The notes: generated from the sequence alone by a model not told the origin. DNA of 64,000 nt from Oscillospiraceae bacterium (GCA_017406005.1 JAFQZI010000173.1:47624-111623), one strand, 5' to 3'. Shown: positions 15,911-25,714, counted from the stretch's first letter. Translations and numbers: made by a program.

Positions 15911-17467
15911 ATGAAAAAAATTGTTATTATCGGAGGAGGCCCGGCGGGGCTGACGGCAGCCTATGAACTCCTCGCCGGGGACGAAAAGACGGATGTCACC
16001 GTGCTGGAAGAAACCGATCTGCTGGGCGGGATCTCCAGGACTGTTGAATACCGCGGGAACCGCATGGATATGGGCGGCCACCGGTTTTTCTCCAAAGTGC
16101 CGGAAGTGAATGACTGGTGGGAGAAAATGATGCCCATGCAGGGTGCCCCCTCGTATGACGATATCGTCCTCGGGAGAAAGCCGGAGCTTGCCCCCGGCGG
16201 CCCGGATCCGGAGAAAACCGACGTCGTCATGCTGAAGCGGCGCAGAGTCTCCCGCATCTTCTTCGACGGCAAGTTCTACGCCTATCCGATCTCTTTGAAG
16301 CCGGAAACCTTCCGGAATATGGGCCTCAAAACCACAGTGGAATGCGGCTTCAGCTATCTCGGCGCTATGCTGCACAAGCTGCCGGAAGACAACCTTGAGA
16401 ACTTCTACATCAACAGCTTCGGGCGGAAGCTCTATTCCATGTTCTTTGAGTATTACACCGAAAACCTCTGGGGCAGGCACCCGAGCGAGATCGACGCCTC
16501 CTGGGGCGCCCAGCGCACGAAAGGCCTTTCGATCACGGGCATCCTCAAGGACGTCTTCGGGAAAGTATTCCACGTCCGCAACCGGAAGGTAAACACCTCC
16601 CTCATTGAAGAATTCAAATACCCGAAGCTCGGCCCCGGAGAACTCTGGGAAGTGGTCGGCGCGAAGGTGGAAGAGCTCGGCGGGAAGATCCTGACAAACG
16701 CCTGCGTCACAGGCTTCCGGAAGGAAGGAAACCGCCTGGTGTCCGCTACCTATGAAAAAGACGGGCAAAAGCATACCATTGAAGCCGATCTCTTCATCTC
16801 CTCCATGCCGATCAAGGATCTGGTCGGCGGGATGAACGACGTTCCTCCCGAGCCGGCACGGATCGCAAAGGGGCTTCCCTACCGCGACTATATGACGCTC
16901 GGCGTCCTGGTGAAGGGGCTGAACCTGGAAAACAAAACCGACATGAAGACCATCGGCAATATCGTACCGGACTGCTGGGTTTACGTGCAGGACAGGACGG
17001 TGAAGATGGGCCGCTTCCAGATTTTCAACAACTGGTCGCCCTATCTGGTGAAAGATATTGAAAACACCGTCTGGGTCGGGCTGGAGTACTTCTGCAACGA
17101 AGGGGATGCCTTCTGGAATCAGACGGAAGAGGAATTCGCCCGACTCGGCGTCGAAGAAATGCTGACAATCGGCCTGATCCGCGACAAAAGCGACGTGCTG
17201 GACACGCATATGGAACGCGTCCGCAAAGCCTACCCGGCATACTTTGACACCTACGAGGAGATCGACACGCTGCGCGCATATCTCGACACGATTGAAAACC
17301 TCTACTGCGTCGGCCGAAACGGCCAGCACCGGTACAACAACCTTGACCATTCCATGATGACATCCTTCGAAGCCGTCAAATGTATCCGCACCGGCAGCAA
17401 AGATAAATCCGCTGTCTGGAATGTCAATACCGAACAGGAATACCACGAAGAAAAGCAGAAGGCGTAA
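15911..17467 (+). CDS. FAD-dependent oxidoreductase of the UDP-galactopyranose mutase-like group
   Basis: A 518-aa flavoprotein with the N-terminal dinucleotide loop [16 protein letters not shown] (about 6-21), GGHRFFSK (about 56-63) and the C-terminal FAD contact [17 protein letters not shown]. The layout matches proteins annotated as amine oxidase or UGM-like oxidoreductases found in glycan gene clusters. It is longer than classical UGM (about 370-400 aa), so the reaction is uncertain. Short gap after the GT-C gene suggests co-transcription. It ends at a strong terminator and marks the last host gene before the prophage. Confidence 0.75.
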   Translation: MKKIVIIGGGPAGLTAAYELLAGDEKTDVTVLEETDLLGGISRTVEYRGNRMDMGGHRFFSKVPEVNDWWEKMMPMQGAPSYDDIVLGRKPELAPGGPDPEKTDVVMLKRRRVSRIFFDGKFYAYPISLKPETFRNMGLKTTVECGFSYLGAMLHKLPEDNLENFYINSFGRKLYSMFFEYYTENLWGRHPSEIDASWGAQRTKGLSITGILKDVFGKVFHVRNRKVNTSLIEEFKYPKLGPGELWEVVGAKVEELGGKILTNACVTGFRKEGNRLVSATYEKDGQKHTIEADLFISSMPIKDLVGGMNDVPPEPARIAKGLPYRDYMTLGVLVKGLNLENKTDMKTIGNIVPDCWVYVQDRTVKMGRFQIFNNWSPYLVKDIENTVWVGLEYFCNEGDAFWNQTEEEFARLGVEEMLTIGLIRDKSDVLDTHMERVRKAYPAYFDTYEEIDTLRAYLDTIENLYCVGRNGQHRYNNLDHSMMTSFEAVKCIRTGSKDKSAVWNVNTEQEYHEEKQKA

Positions 17468-17483
17468 AACCCTCTGCTTTTTT
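17454..17483. terminator. Bidirectional terminator at the host/prophage border
   Basis: AGCAGAAGG pairs with CCCTCTGCT (17454-17478), followed by six T on plus; the reverse strand also shows TTTTCTT after the hairpin. It closes the oxidoreductase gene and the minus-strand prophage genes. Confidence 0.75.
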
Positions 17484-17499
17484 ATTGCCCGGGTGTGTG

Positions 17500-18204
17500 T
17501 CAGGCGTACTTCCAGTGTTTGCCTCCCGCTGTGGCGCGCTGCCCTTTGCAGACCATGTGGATCGCCTTGAACCCGGTGATCCTCTCCGCTTCCAGCTGGG
17601 ATGCATATACTTCCCCGGTTTCTACGCAGACCACAGGCCGCGGCCTGTGGCTGGCATAGAGAAACCGGGTGTTTTTGCCTTCCAGGGAGCGCTTTTTCAT
17701 CCGGTCACGAATGCCGTCCTTCACTTCGGGATGCTCGGTGAAATAGGCTTCCATTGCGGCCTTCTGAACAAGTGCGGCCTCCGGATGGTTTGCATAGCGG
17801 AGGAACATGGAGTGGCTGCGTTCCTCCCTGGCAGCGCTACCGAAACGACACCCGAGAGGCGAACCGCCGGTGACACGGTTATAGCCTTTTTCCGGATTCA
17901 TACTGTCATAGAAGTCGATAAAGAAAGCCTCCAGCTTCCAGGCACCTTCCAGCGTCAGCCGGTCGCAGAGAATTTCTTTTCGGAAGTTTTCAAAGCCGAA
18001 ATTCCGGATTGCGGCAGCAATCGGCCTGTTCGCTCTTTTCGCCCCGCCCCGGTATCCTTTCTTCCAGCGAACTTCCGGATCTTCCCCGGTATAGCCGATA
18101 TAGATTTTGTTTTCCGGACTCGTCAGCTTATAGACGGAGTAATGCGCATCAGGCGATACCTGCTGCGGCAAAGTGCAATTGTTGGCAGACTCCCTGTTTT
18201 CCAC
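17500..18204 (-). CDS. GIY-YIG nuclease domain protein
   Basis: A 234-aa protein with an N-terminal GIY-YIG domain: YSVYKLTSPENKIYIGYTG (about 22-40), the catalytic-type arginine in EVRWKKGYRGG, and IRNFGFENFRKEIL further on. The C-terminal part (VVCVETGEVYASQLEAERIT) resembles the small DNA-binding repeats found in phage homing endonucleases. The GTG at 18204, 8 bases after GGAGG, is the best start. As the last gene of the phage strand it fits a free-standing homing endonuclease. Confidence 0.8.
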   Translation of the reverse strand: MENRESANNCTLPQQVSPDAHYSVYKLTSPENKIYIGYTGEDPEVRWKKGYRGGAKRANRPIAAAIRNFGFENFRKEILCDRLTLEGAWKLEAFFIDFYDSMNPEKGYNRVTGGSPLGCRFGSAAREERSHSMFLRYANHPEAALVQKAAMEAYFTEHPEVKDGIRDRMKKRSLEGKNTRFLYASHRPRPVVCVETGEVYASQLEAERITGFKAIHMVCKGQRATAGGKHWKYA

Positions 18205-18311
18205 GCTGTGAACCTCCAAATCAAAAATACAGATAGTATTCTCAAGAAATTAGCGCGGACGGAAACGTACTTACGAAGTATAATGTTCCCTTCCGCGCCA
18301 CTCATCCGCAT

Positions 18312-19460
18312 TTACCACGAAGTGCCGCTCATATTTGCCATGCGGTAAACCCAATACTGTTCCGGTGTCCAGCCGAGGGCTTCGAGCTGATCCGCACTCG
18401 GGACAATACCGGCGTTGATCATTGCTTTGGCACCTGCCGCATACCGGTCCTGCACGGCATCCCTGTAAGCCGCCGTCTCAGCCCCGTTAGAGAAAAACCC
18501 TGACGCTTTCACGGCATTGAGCTCCGCCTCCGTGAGGTACTTCCCCACGTTGAGCACATACTCATTTTCCCATTCCCGAAGCCTAGCGTTGAACTCCTGA
18601 ACTCCGACATTCTTTTCTTTCGCCCATTTCTCCAGATTCTGCAGTTCCGTCAGATATTTATTGCTGATCTCCAGCACCTTATCCGCTTTTTCAAACTCAC
18701 CCTGTGCCCGCAGGTCAGCAATCTGCCTGGCGGTGTCCGTCTGCAGTTTGACCTCGGCCGAGTTGATGACCTGACGGTTGGTCGCAGCCGTATTCTGGAT
18801 GCCGCCATACTGACTCATCCCGATCCCGCCCCTGTCGCCTCTTGCTTCAGCATAAAGAACCTGATTATCCAGAGCCTTCGCTTCATCCCGATCCACTTGG
18901 TTCCTCTGTGTCTGATAAAGCCCCCGGCTATCCTGCAGATTCCTCGTCAGCTCGTTAACGCCCTTGTTGACTGCATAGTCGGCGGCCAGAACAGCCCGGG
19001 CTTTCTCCCGGTTTTCTCTCGCCCTCAGCTCAGCCTTTTGCTGCGCGATATCCACGTAATCAATCGGAGCAACAGAGCCGTTACCTACATACGCCCTTGC
19101 CCCATTCACAACACCCTTCACAGCATCGGCAGCCTTATCCTTTGCGATAAACTCACCGGCATTGATCCCGTTCGGGACACCGGCAGCCAGGGCGGCATAG
19201 AACTTCCGGTCATACGGCGTCTCCTGCACTTCGGGAGCCGCATAACTACCGGCATTGCTCCCTGTACTGCTGCCCGTCTTCGTACCGGTCGAAGTCGTAT
19301 TCTTCACCGTCGTACTGGTTGAACTCTTATTAGCAGAAGAGCCCGCCCCGCTTTGGGACGAGCTCTTCACATTGCCTGTATTCGGGAATCTTTCCTCATC
19401 GGTCACGGCAGCGGTGATCCCCGCCACCGCCTGATTCCCCGGCCTTGACGCTTTTGCCAT
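18312..19460 (-). CDS. Phage virion-type protein with long coiled coil
   Basis: A 382-aa protein starting [14 protein letters not shown]. Residues 25-75 are a Ser/Thr/Lys-rich low-complexity linker. Residues about 130-300 are rich in Ala, Glu, Arg and Gln with heptad-like character ([20 protein letters not shown]). The C-terminus ends [20 protein letters not shown]. No named family was recognised; a tail or internal ejection protein is plausible from context. Its first 13 codons and ribosome site recur at 25427-25478 joined to a holin fragment. AAGGAGG precedes the ATG. Confidence 0.6.
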   Translation of the reverse strand: MAKASRPGNQAVAGITAAVTDEERFPNTGNVKSSSQSGAGSSANKSSTSTTVKNTTSTGTKTGSSTGSNAGSYAAPEVQETPYDRKFYAALAAGVPNGINAGEFIAKDKAADAVKGVVNGARAYVGNGSVAPIDYVDIAQQKAELRARENREKARAVLAADYAVNKGVNELTRNLQDSRGLYQTQRNQVDRDEAKALDNQVLYAEARGDRGGIGMSQYGGIQNTAATNRQVINSAEVKLQTDTARQIADLRAQGEFEKADKVLEISNKYLTELQNLEKWAKEKNVGVQEFNARLREWENEYVLNVGKYLTEAELNAVKASGFFSNGAETAAYRDAVQDRYAAGAKAMINAGIVPSADQLEALGWTPEQYWVYRMANMSGTSW

Positions 19461-19486
19461 GATCTAAATCCTCCTTTAAATGTTTT

Positions 19487-19509
19487 GCCGGCCCGAAAGG
19501 CCGGCTTTT
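19487..19509 (+). terminator. Hairpin with T run at the left edge of the adhesin cassette
   Basis: GCCGGCC pairs with GGCCGGC around CGAAA (19487-19505), followed by TTTT on plus. A related hairpin stands at 25487-25507, upstream of the second copy of the same phage gene start. Confidence 0.55.
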
Positions 19510-19622
19510 GTTTCGTTAAAATAATCTTGCAGACAACTGCTGTTTGTGGTAAATTTATTATGTATAGGTATATGAAAAACAGCTTTCAAAATCATCCTGA
19601 ATCTATCAAGGAGGATCCTGAT

Positions 19623-22600
19623 ATGAAAAAACATGCTGCCAGATTCCTGGCCCTCTTCCTCGCCGTATGCCTCACGGCCTCCCTCACCGCCCTCCCCGCC
19701 CATGCGGAGGATCAGAGACCGTCGGTGTATGGTGAGGTATTCGCGAGTATAGAGAGCGGAGGAAGACATGACGTCTATATACAGGAAAACCCGACAGGAG
19801 AAGATCCCGGTGGGAAATATGTCTATCTGGATCCGGGAAATAGTTATAAGGACACGGTCACCAATCAGGACATGGTAACCTATGACTCTGAAAATCCGCT
19901 GGAGGTTACCGTGAACGCGGATATCGATTCCATAGGCTACGGCATCGGTGCATACGCAGATTCAGGTACTGTTTCCGTCGACGTCGCCAATAACACAAAA
20001 ATCAAAGCCGCTTATAGTGGCATCGATACGTTCGGGGGCGGCGGGTCGGTGACTGTCAACGCATCAAGCGCCGATATTGAGGCCGTCGGAATTGGTGTCG
20101 GCGCAGGCTCCTACAGGAACGGCTCCGCAGCCGTCGAGGCAGGCAATGTGACCTCTACAGGGTCAGCAGGCATACGGGTCTATGGCGGGCTCACTGATTA
20201 TGGCCCCGGGACCACGACGGTGACGGCAAAAACCGTCACAGCTGCCGACTCGGGCGTGGAAGCCATTGCACAAGATGGCGGCAGCGCAACGGTCAAAGTC
20301 GGCACCGGAGAAGGCGATTCCTTCACCGGCGGCACGGTCACTTCCGGCGGCACGGGCATTTTTGCCGAAGCTAAGGACAACAGCCACGTGGAGGTTAAGA
20401 CAGGCCTGATCACGCTGACCGGGGAAGGCAAAACGGCTGTAGAAGCCAATATCTCCACCGGCGGCAGCGTGGATATCACCGCGGGAGATCCCGATAACGA
20501 TGATGGCGTCTCCGTGAAAGGCAGCAGGGATCAGGGCATTGAAATTTATAACTACAGCGACTATGAAACAACCGTCAATGTGACTGGCAGCATCATCGGG
20601 CTTTATGAGGACAGCCTGGATGCCGGAATCCTGCTTGCGCTCGGCCCGGATTCGACGGCAAGGCTCTCCGTCACCGGCGACGTGAAAGCAGGCGAAACCG
20701 GCCTGTCGATGGTATTCGAAGACCCGAGCGGGACGCCTGGACAGAGCGCCAACAACTCCCATGCCGACATATTTGTCGGCGGCACGCTGTCTGGCATGGC
20801 GCCTGTCTGGCTCGATGATTACACCACCGAAGACAACCTATCCCTCACTGTGTGGAAGGTGGAACGCATTGGTGAAGACGGGAACCCGAAGCCGTACGGA
20901 GCGGGTGAATATATTGTTGACAAGGACTTTGACCCTACGATCCGATATATCATCAAAGTCCAGCAGCCATCCGAGAAAGACGCAACACTCTCCGTAACAA
21001 ATGAAGAGGGTAAATCGCTTGAAACGGTGACAAACGGAAACAATACCGCTGAGGTTGCCAAAGAGGATGAAACGGTCTATCTTGTGGTCAGCGAGGGGTT
21101 TGAGATCACGAAAGCCTACAACCAGGGAGAAGAAATCTCCATGGACGGAGACGGCAACTGGTATATAACGGTGCCGAAGGGCGGCGGGATCCTCCTCTCT
21201 GCCGATGTGGAAAAGAAGCAGTTCACCATCACGTTCTACAGCGACGAGAAGGAGCTCCAGAGCGGGCTCTGGGAATACGATGCAACGCCGGTATACGACA
21301 AGGACAAATACGGCGAGCCAAAGAGAGACAAAACCGCGCAGTACACCTTCACCTGGGACGGCGGCTGGGAGCCGGCCATCGTGCCCGTCAAGGAAGCCGC
21401 ATCGTACAAAGCCACATTCACAAGCACCACAAACAGCTACGAGATCTCCTTTGATGCCGGCGATGGCGCGCTGGACACGTCCGAAGGCGGGGATGAGGGC
21501 GGCACATACGAATACGGCACCGAAATCAAGCTGCCAAACGCCACACGCGAGGGCTATACCTTCCTGTACTGGTCTGAGGAAGGCAACAAGGCAGGCACGG
21601 GCTTCAAAGTAGAGGGCAAGCAGACCTTCACGGCGGTATGGGAGAAGAATGAGGAACCCGACCCGGATCCTGATCCCGATCCGGAGCCCGAACCAGAACC
21701 TGAGCCGGAGCCCGAACCGGAACCGGAGCCTGAACCCGAGCCTGAACCCGAGCCAGAGCCCAAACCGGAACCCGAGCCACAACCACAGCCCGAGCCACAA
21801 CCGCAGCCCGAACCGCAGCCGCAACCTGAACCCGATCCCGGTCCTGATCCTGGTCCCGGTCCTGACCCTGGTCCCGGTCCTGACCCTGGTCCCGGTCCTG
21901 ACCCCGGTCCCGGTCCTGATCCTGGTCCCGGTCCTGACCCGGCGGCCGGTGACAGCGGAGGCGATCGTAATATTGTCGGAGGCAGCAACGGAAACGGCAA
22001 TGGCAACGGAAATGTCAACGGCAACGATCAGCCTCCAAAGAACGAAGAATCCGGCCTGGTGGTTGAGGGCACCGTCGGCGGCGAGAAACGCACCAAGGAA
22101 GTGGGCAAAGTGGTCGACGACCTGCCGCCGACAGGCGAAGGACTCGAAGAGCTGAAAGGCAACTCCATCTTCGCTTCCGCGCTTGACGGCGAGGACGTCA
22201 CAATGCTGGACAGCGGCGTGGTAAACTTCGATGGTGACTTTGATAACGCGGAAGAAGATAAGATCTTCGTCCCGTCGAAGAACGAGGATTACGAAGAGGA
22301 CAGCATATACACCGTCGTCTTCAGCGACGGAACCGTGCTGCAGGTACAGTGCAAAAAAGACGGCGAGCTGTGGATCCCCTTCCCGAAGAATGCCGCCGGC
22401 CTGGGCTACGTGGTGCTCCCCGGCGACCTCGAGAGCAACTCGGCAGTGATGGACGCAATCTGGCAAGCAGCTAAAAAAGAGATACTACCACGCATTGGCG
22501 AAAAATATGCCGAAACTTATGCCGATGCCTATACCAGGCAGATAGCCGCCGGCAAGGACGTTGATTATGCAGACTCTTATGCCTCTACTTTTATGGAGTA

Positions 22601-23573
22601 TATATATAAAAGTGTGGGTTATAAATATGCCGATGCTTATGCCAGGAAGACAGCAGAAGGTGCGAACGGTCTTTTTGCCGGTGCTTATGCCGGTAAGATA
22701 TCAGAAGATAAGGATGAAGAATATGCCATTGTTTATGCCAAAGTTTTTGCCGAGAAGAGAGACGATGATTATGCCGAAGCCTATGCCGATGCTTATACCG
22801 CGCAGATAGCCGCCGGTATGGAAGAAAAATATATCATCATTTATGCCGATGTTTATGCCGATGTTTATACTAAGCAGATAGCTGCCAGCGCGAAAGAAGC
22901 TGATGCAGCCGCTGCTGCTAAAGCTGCTGCTGAAGCCGCTGCCGCGGAAGCTGCGAACCCGTCTGGAGCTGCAGCTGCCGGGTCTAATGCCGCCGCAGAT
23001 GGCCAGTTGAGTGCCGCCGCAGATGGCCAGTTGAGTGCCGCCGCAGATGGCCAGTTGAGTGCCGCCGCTGCTGCTGAAGCTGGCGATGCCTCAGGTATTT
23101 CAATTAGTGGTATTTCCAAAAATATTGATAGTTTAAAATTTGGCCTAAATAAAGCTGGCAAATCCGAAGAGGAAGCGAACATCATTTTAGCGGGACTGAA
23201 GAACCTTACCGAACAGCATGGTGCAGAAACCATAAAATACTATTCACTCAGTTTCCAAGAAGGAAGCAAAGATTCTTATGTGACGCTCGATAATGGGATG
23301 ACCGTAAAACTTACTTGGAATGGACAGATTTTTGAGCCTGTAGAGATGACAGATAAGACAGGGGACGGTTCTGCGTCTTCACAGGAGGCTATGCAGGGTG
23401 CCGCGCAGAATGCTGCAGGTGCCATACCTATTGCAATTGGTTCCGGTAAACGAGAAACCGGAGATAATTCTATTGCAACCGGTTCCGGTAATGCAGCAAC
23501 TGTAGATAATTCTATTGCAATCGGTTTCGGTAATAAAGTAACTGGAGAGCGTTCTGGAAATATTGGGGATTAA
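19623..23573 (+). CDS. Very large secreted mosaic adhesin-like protein
   Basis: A 1316-aa exported protein. Signal peptide at 1-28 ([20 protein letters not shown], then PAHAE). Residues about 40-330 are Gly/Val/Thr-rich short-repeat sequence suggesting a beta-solenoid. About 530-680 resemble InlB-type B repeats ([12 protein letters not shown] ... [11 protein letters not shown] ... FTAVWEKN). Then follow a Glu-Pro stalk, a PGPDPGPG run, a structured domain, a YADAYA-type helical repeat region, a threefold AAADGQLS repeat, and finally YadA-head-like repeats ([16 protein letters not shown]). There is no LPXTG or membrane anchor, so the end may be truncated. AAGGAGG precedes the ATG. Confidence 0.8.
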   Translation: MKKHAARFLALFLAVCLTASLTALPAHAEDQRPSVYGEVFASIESGGRHDVYIQENPTGEDPGGKYVYLDPGNSYKDTVTNQDMVTYDSENPLEVTVNADIDSIGYGIGAYADSGTVSVDVANNTKIKAAYSGIDTFGGGGSVTVNASSADIEAVGIGVGAGSYRNGSAAVEAGNVTSTGSAGIRVYGGLTDYGPGTTTVTAKTVTAADSGVEAIAQDGGSATVKVGTGEGDSFTGGTVTSGGTGIFAEAKDNSHVEVKTGLITLTGEGKTAVEANISTGGSVDITAGDPDNDDGVSVKGSRDQGIEIYNYSDYETTVNVTGSIIGLYEDSLDAGILLALGPDSTARLSVTGDVKAGETGLSMVFEDPSGTPGQSANNSHADIFVGGTLSGMAPVWLDDYTTEDNLSLTVWKVERIGEDGNPKPYGAGEYIVDKDFDPTIRYIIKVQQPSEKDATLSVTNEEGKSLETVTNGNNTAEVAKEDETVYLVVSEGFEITKAYNQGEEISMDGDGNWYITVPKGGGILLSADVEKKQFTITFYSDEKELQSGLWEYDATPVYDKDKYGEPKRDKTAQYTFTWDGGWEPAIVPVKEAASYKATFTSTTNSYEISFDAGDGALDTSEGGDEGGTYEYGTEIKLPNATREGYTFLYWSEEGNKAGTGFKVEGKQTFTAVWEKNEEPDPDPDPDPEPEPEPEPEPEPEPEPEPEPEPEPEPKPEPEPQPQPEPQPQPEPQPQPEPDPGPDPGPGPDPGPGPDPGPGPDPGPGPDPGPGPDPAAGDSGGDRNIVGGSNGNGNGNGNVNGNDQPPKNEESGLVVEGTVGGEKRTKEVGKVVDDLPPTGEGLEELKGNSIFASALDGEDVTMLDSGVVNFDGDFDNAEEDKIFVPSKNEDYEEDSIYTVVFSDGTVLQVQCKKDGELWIPFPKNAAGLGYVVLPGDLESNSAVMDAIWQAAKKEILPRIGEKYAETYADAYTRQIAAGKDVDYADSYASTFMEYIYKSVGYKYADAYARKTAEGANGLFAGAYAGKISEDKDEEYAIVYAKVFAEKRDDDYAEAYADAYTAQIAAGMEEKYIIIYADVYADVYTKQIAASAKEADAAAAAKAAAEAAAAEAANPSGAAAAGSNAAADGQLSAAADGQLSAAADGQLSAAAAAEAGDASGISISGISKNIDSLKFGLNKAGKSEEEANIILAGLKNLTEQHGAETIKYYSLSFQEGSKDSYVTLDNGMTVKLTWNGQIFEPVEMTDKTGDGSASSQEAMQGAAQNAAGAIPIAIGSGKRETGDNSIATGSGNAATVDNSIAIGFGNKVTGERSGNIGD
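21655..21950 (+). repeat. Glu-Pro and Pro-Gly-Pro-Asp coding repeats
   Basis: Roughly 180 bases of GARCCN units (Glu-Pro/Gln-Pro), then about six 18-base units encoding PGPDPG (about 21838-21940). Unit length is a multiple of three, so slippage would change stalk length and keep the frame. Confidence 0.8.
22989..23060 (+). repeat. Three identical 24-bp tandem repeats inside the adhesin
   Basis: Units at 22989-23012, 23013-23036 and 23037-23060 encode AAADGQLS three times, with no difference visible between units, so the expansion is recent. Confidence 0.9.
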
Positions 23574-23648
23574 AACTGCACAGCAAATGCTTTGTGCGTA
23601 TTGAAACGTATTTAGGGTATAAGACAGGGGACGGTTCTCTGTCTTTCC
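23355..23648. repeat. Dispersed GACAGGGGACGG repeats (two copies)
   Basis: Copies at 23355-23379 (inside the adhesin, translated in frame as [11 protein letters not shown]) and 23620-23646. The same element recurs at 24419, 25197 (diverged) and 41866, and belongs to the REP-like short repeats common in gut Firmicutes genomes. Confidence 0.7.
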
Positions 23649-23703
23649 TGACGATAAGATTGTCAAGACGGAGACCCTCCCTTGGCTTAAATGCCTTTAA
23701 CGC

Positions 23704-23732
23704 TTGACGTCTAACGGTTAACGTTATATAAT
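23704..23732 (+). promoter_or_regulatory. Promoter of the higBA pair, embedded in TAACG repeats
   Basis: TTGACG (23704-23709), 17-base spacer, TATAAT (23727-23732). TAACG occurs three times in and beside the spacer, a likely operator for the antitoxin. The start point would fall after the ATG at 23734, which argues for the later toxin start. Confidence 0.7.
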
Positions 23733-23766
23733 CATGTCAAATAAACAGGAAGGGTGCGGTGCCACA

Positions 23767-24045
23767 TTGATCAAATCGTTTTCAGATAAAGAAACTGCAT
23801 CGCTGTTTCATAGTGGCCATTCCAGGAAATTCAGTAACATTGAACGTATCGCCTTGCGTAAACTGGATATGATCAATGCTGCAATTAACGTCGAAACACT
23901 GAAGGTTCCGCCCGGAAACAGGTTGGAAGCACTGAAAGGGTCTCGGCAAGGACAGTACAGCATACGGGTTAATGATCAGTGGCGAATATGCTTCAAGTGG
24001 GAAGGTCGTGATGCATATAATGTTGAAATCGTTGATTATCACTAG
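23767..24045 (+). CDS. higB: HigB/RelE-family toxin
   Basis: A 92-aa protein when started at the TTG at 23767 (MIKSFSDKETASLFHSG), matching the usual HigB length and start. Family signatures follow: KLDMINAA, LKVPPGNRLEALKGSRQGQYSIRVN, and the terminal WRICFKWEGRDAYNVEIVDYH. HigB toxins cleave mRNA on the ribosome. An ATG at 23734 is in frame but overlaps the promoter. The antitoxin gene starts 15 bp downstream. Confidence 0.85.
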   Translation: MIKSFSDKETASLFHSGHSRKFSNIERIALRKLDMINAAINVETLKVPPGNRLEALKGSRQGQYSIRVNDQWRICFKWEGRDAYNVEIVDYH

Positions 24046-24060
24046 AAAGGAGAAAGAACA

Positions 24061-24366
24061 ATGAGAACTGAAAACCTTATTCATCCCGGTGAAATTCTCC
24101 GAGAGGAGTTTATGATTCCTATGGGAATCTCTCAGAATAAGCTGGCTATAGAGCTGCGCATTCCTGCTTCCCGGATCGGGGAAATTGTGAATGAACGTCG
24201 CGGAATCTCCGCGGATACCGCTGTTCGCCTTGGAATCTTTTTCGGGACAGGCGCTGAATTCTGGACAAATCTCCAGTCAAACTATGATCTTGGCATGGCC
24301 ATGAAACACAACAAAGCGGAATTTTCCGCAATTCGTGCCTATGCACCTGCGCCCTGCAGAATATAA
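24061..24366 (+). CDS. higA: HigA-family antitoxin (XRE helix-turn-helix)
   Basis: A 101-aa DNA-binding antitoxin starting MRTENLIHPGEILREEFMIP. The helix-turn-helix covers SQNKLAIELRIPASRIGEIVNE (about 25-46), followed by the typical RRGISADTAVRLGIFFGTGAEFWTNLQ. It is expected to neutralise HigB and repress the shared promoter. AAAGGAGAAAG precedes the ATG. The end (YAPAPCRI) differs from the usual HigA tail. Confidence 0.9.
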   Translation: MRTENLIHPGEILREEFMIPMGISQNKLAIELRIPASRIGEIVNERRGISADTAVRLGIFFGTGAEFWTNLQSNYDLGMAMKHNKAEFSAIRAYAPAPCRI

Positions 24367-24418
24367 CCACAGTTGTCAGGGGGGGCGGTTTAAAATAAAC
24401 CCCTCTGTGCCCCCTCCG

Positions 24419-24516
24419 TAAGACAGGGGACGGTTCTGTGTCCTGAAACCGGAAATACAATTGCAAACGATAAAACCACTGCCCGGGAGCCGTTACGGTT
24501 CCCGGGTTTCTCTTTT
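24419..24516 (+). repeat. Cassette tail, copy A (after higBA)
   Basis: REP-like element plus a conserved CCGGAAATACAA stretch plus a hairpin terminator (24482-24506, CCCGGGAGCCG with its complement, then T-rich). Closely matched by copy B at 25197-25288 after the second toxin-antitoxin pair. Confidence 0.8.
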
Positions 24517-24534
24517 ATATTCATATTGAACTGT

Positions 24535-24593
24535 GTTAACATGATGATTGTTAACAAAAACTACTTGCTTCAGATGAAAGTTTGATATAGAAT
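24535..24593 (+). promoter_or_regulatory. Promoter and inverted-repeat operator of the brnTA pair
   Basis: TTGCTT (24565-24570), 17-base spacer, TAGAAT (24588-24593). Upstream lies an inverted repeat of two GTTAAC boxes (24535-24540 and 24550-24555), a candidate autoregulatory site. Confidence 0.55.
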
Positions 24594-24633
24594 AAAAACG
24601 TACTTAGTAACAATACAATTGAGGTTCATCAGT

Positions 24634-24963
24634 ATGTCTGATAAATATTTTGTCAGAAAATCAATGACATTTGTCTGGGATCAGGATAAATACGAAATTA
24701 ATCTTCGTAAGCACAGGATTTCCTTTTATGATGCAGCCGCAGTTTTTGACGACCCCCAAAGGATCGAAATACCAGATTTACAGCACAGTGATTTGGAGGA
24801 ACGTTATATTACAATCGGTTTAGTCCATGATATTCTTTATGTGGTATACTGTGATCGGGATAATCCGGAAACCGGTGAAATTGATACACGCTTAATCAGT
24901 GCAAGGAAAGCAAAAGGTTGGGAAATTGAACTGTACAATAACAATGTCCAGGGACGGTATTAA
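24634..24963 (+). CDS. brnT: BrnT-family toxin
   Basis: A 109-aa protein with the BrnT core: MTFVWDQDKYEINLRKHRIS (starting about residue 11), FYDAAAVFDDPQ, then ERYITIGLVHDILYVVYCDR and RLISARKAKGWEIELY. BrnT has a RelE-like fold and acts as a ribonuclease toxin. The ATG at 24634 follows GAGG by 9 bases. The antitoxin gene begins 17 bp downstream. Confidence 0.85.
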   Translation: MSDKYFVRKSMTFVWDQDKYEINLRKHRISFYDAAAVFDDPQRIEIPDLQHSDLEERYITIGLVHDILYVVYCDRDNPETGEIDTRLISARKAKGWEIELYNNNVQGRY

Positions 24964-24980
24964 AAAATGAGGTGCTAATT

Positions 24981-25196
24981 ATGGGAAAAGAAGTAAGATA
25001 CATACGTACTATGGGAACTGAATTAACCCCTGAACAAATTGAGAGAATAGAAGCGTCAAGGAATTTTGAAGACGAATATGATGAAGACTGCCCTGAAATA
25101 GACCCGGTAAAAACACCTGAACTCTATCAGGCTCTGGTAAAAGCTACAGGTGAAAGAAACCGGAGAATCAGCAAAATGCTTCGGGAACTTGCCTGA
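24981..25196 (+). CDS. BrnA-type antitoxin
   Basis: A 71-aa acidic protein with a basic end: MGKEVRYIRTMGTELTPEQI, a DEYDEDCPEID acidic stretch and ALVKATGERNRRISKMLREL. Position directly after the BrnT toxin supports an antitoxin role. The sequence is short and not a textbook BrnA, so the family name rests partly on context. TGAGGTG precedes the ATG. Its TGA touches the repeated cassette tail. Confidence 0.7.
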   Translation: MGKEVRYIRTMGTELTPEQIERIEASRNFEDEYDEDCPEIDPVKTPELYQALVKATGERNRRISKMLRELA

Positions 25197-25288
25197 TAAG
25201 ACAGTGGACAGCTCTGCGTCCTGTGGCCGGGAATACAAGTGCATACGATCTGACCCCTGACCGGGAGCCGTTACGGCTCCCGGTTTTT
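25197..25288 (+). repeat. Cassette tail, copy B (after brnTA)
   Basis: Same order as copy A: REP-like GACAGTGGACAG, CCGGGAATACAAGTGCA, then a perfect 10-bp hairpin (25261-25283) and TTTTT. The hairpin also forms the end of the chimeric holin frame on minus. Confidence 0.8.
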
Positions 25289-25465
25289 CTGTGCATTCTC
25301 TGAGTCCACCAGCCCTTCGCCGACAATGTAGGCGATCACCGTAGCCCCTGCAATAATCATGCCGGAGAGCGTCTCTGCCAGCTCGGCATCGCCTTTGAAG
25401 GCGATAATCAGCTCGGTGACAAACGCCGCCACTGCCTGATTCCCCGGCCTTGATGCTTTCGCCAT
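25271..25465 (-). pseudogene. Chimeric phage remnant: virion-protein start fused to holin end
   Basis: A 64-codon frame. Its first 13 residues [13 protein letters not shown] equal the start of the 382-aa virion protein, including the upstream ribosome site. From AFVTELIIAFKGDAELAETL on, it equals the holin-like protein at 29507-29728. The junction falls on a shared GCCACTGCC stretch. The end runs into the terminator of cassette tail B, giving a foreign QKNREP terminus. It is a recombination relic rather than a working holin, because the N-terminal third of the holin is missing. Confidence 0.8.
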
Positions 25466-25518
25466 TATCTAAATCCTCCCGTAACTGTTATGCTGCCCGG
25501 AAGAGCAGCATGCGTTTT

Positions 25519-25558
25519 GTGTGACACTTGTGTGACAGTTCGTGTGATAACATGTGAT
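25519..25558 (+). repeat. Four GTGTGAY boxes at helical spacing
   Basis: GTGTGAC (25519), GTGTGAC (25530), GTGTGAT (25542) and ATGTGAT (25552): steps of 11, 12 and 10 bp, about 40 bp upstream of the -35 box of the next gene. Candidate regulator sites. Confidence 0.5.
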
Positions 25559-25595
25559 AAAAGTGGGAAACATTTTTCCGCTCCCGCAAAATCAG

Positions 25596-25624
25596 TTGAA
25601 GGCAGCCATATCGTGTGGTATAAT
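25596..25624 (+). promoter_or_regulatory. Promoter of the first NGTV-repeat protein gene
   Basis: TTGAAG (25596-25601), 17-base spacer, TATAAT (25619-25624). Confidence 0.7.
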
Positions 25625-25714
25625 AATATTTTGTATACAAGATACAGCTAACCAGAGAAGACTGCCTCTTTTCCATCAATAACCCGGCCATTGTGCCAAA
25701 GAAAGGAGCAACCC

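Noticed and set aside
15374-17446. A 690-codon open frame on the minus strand antisense to the flavoprotein
   Set aside because: The plus strand encodes a protein with clear FAD motifs; the reverse translation has no family features.
20838-22466. A 542-codon minus-strand frame with Arg-Thr-Gly repeats
   Set aside because: It is the reverse reading of the Glu-Pro and PGPDPG coding repeats of the adhesin.
23734-23766. ATG at 23734 as start of the HigB toxin
   Set aside because: It lies two bases after the -10 box, upstream of the expected transcription start; the TTG at 23767 gives the normal HigB length.
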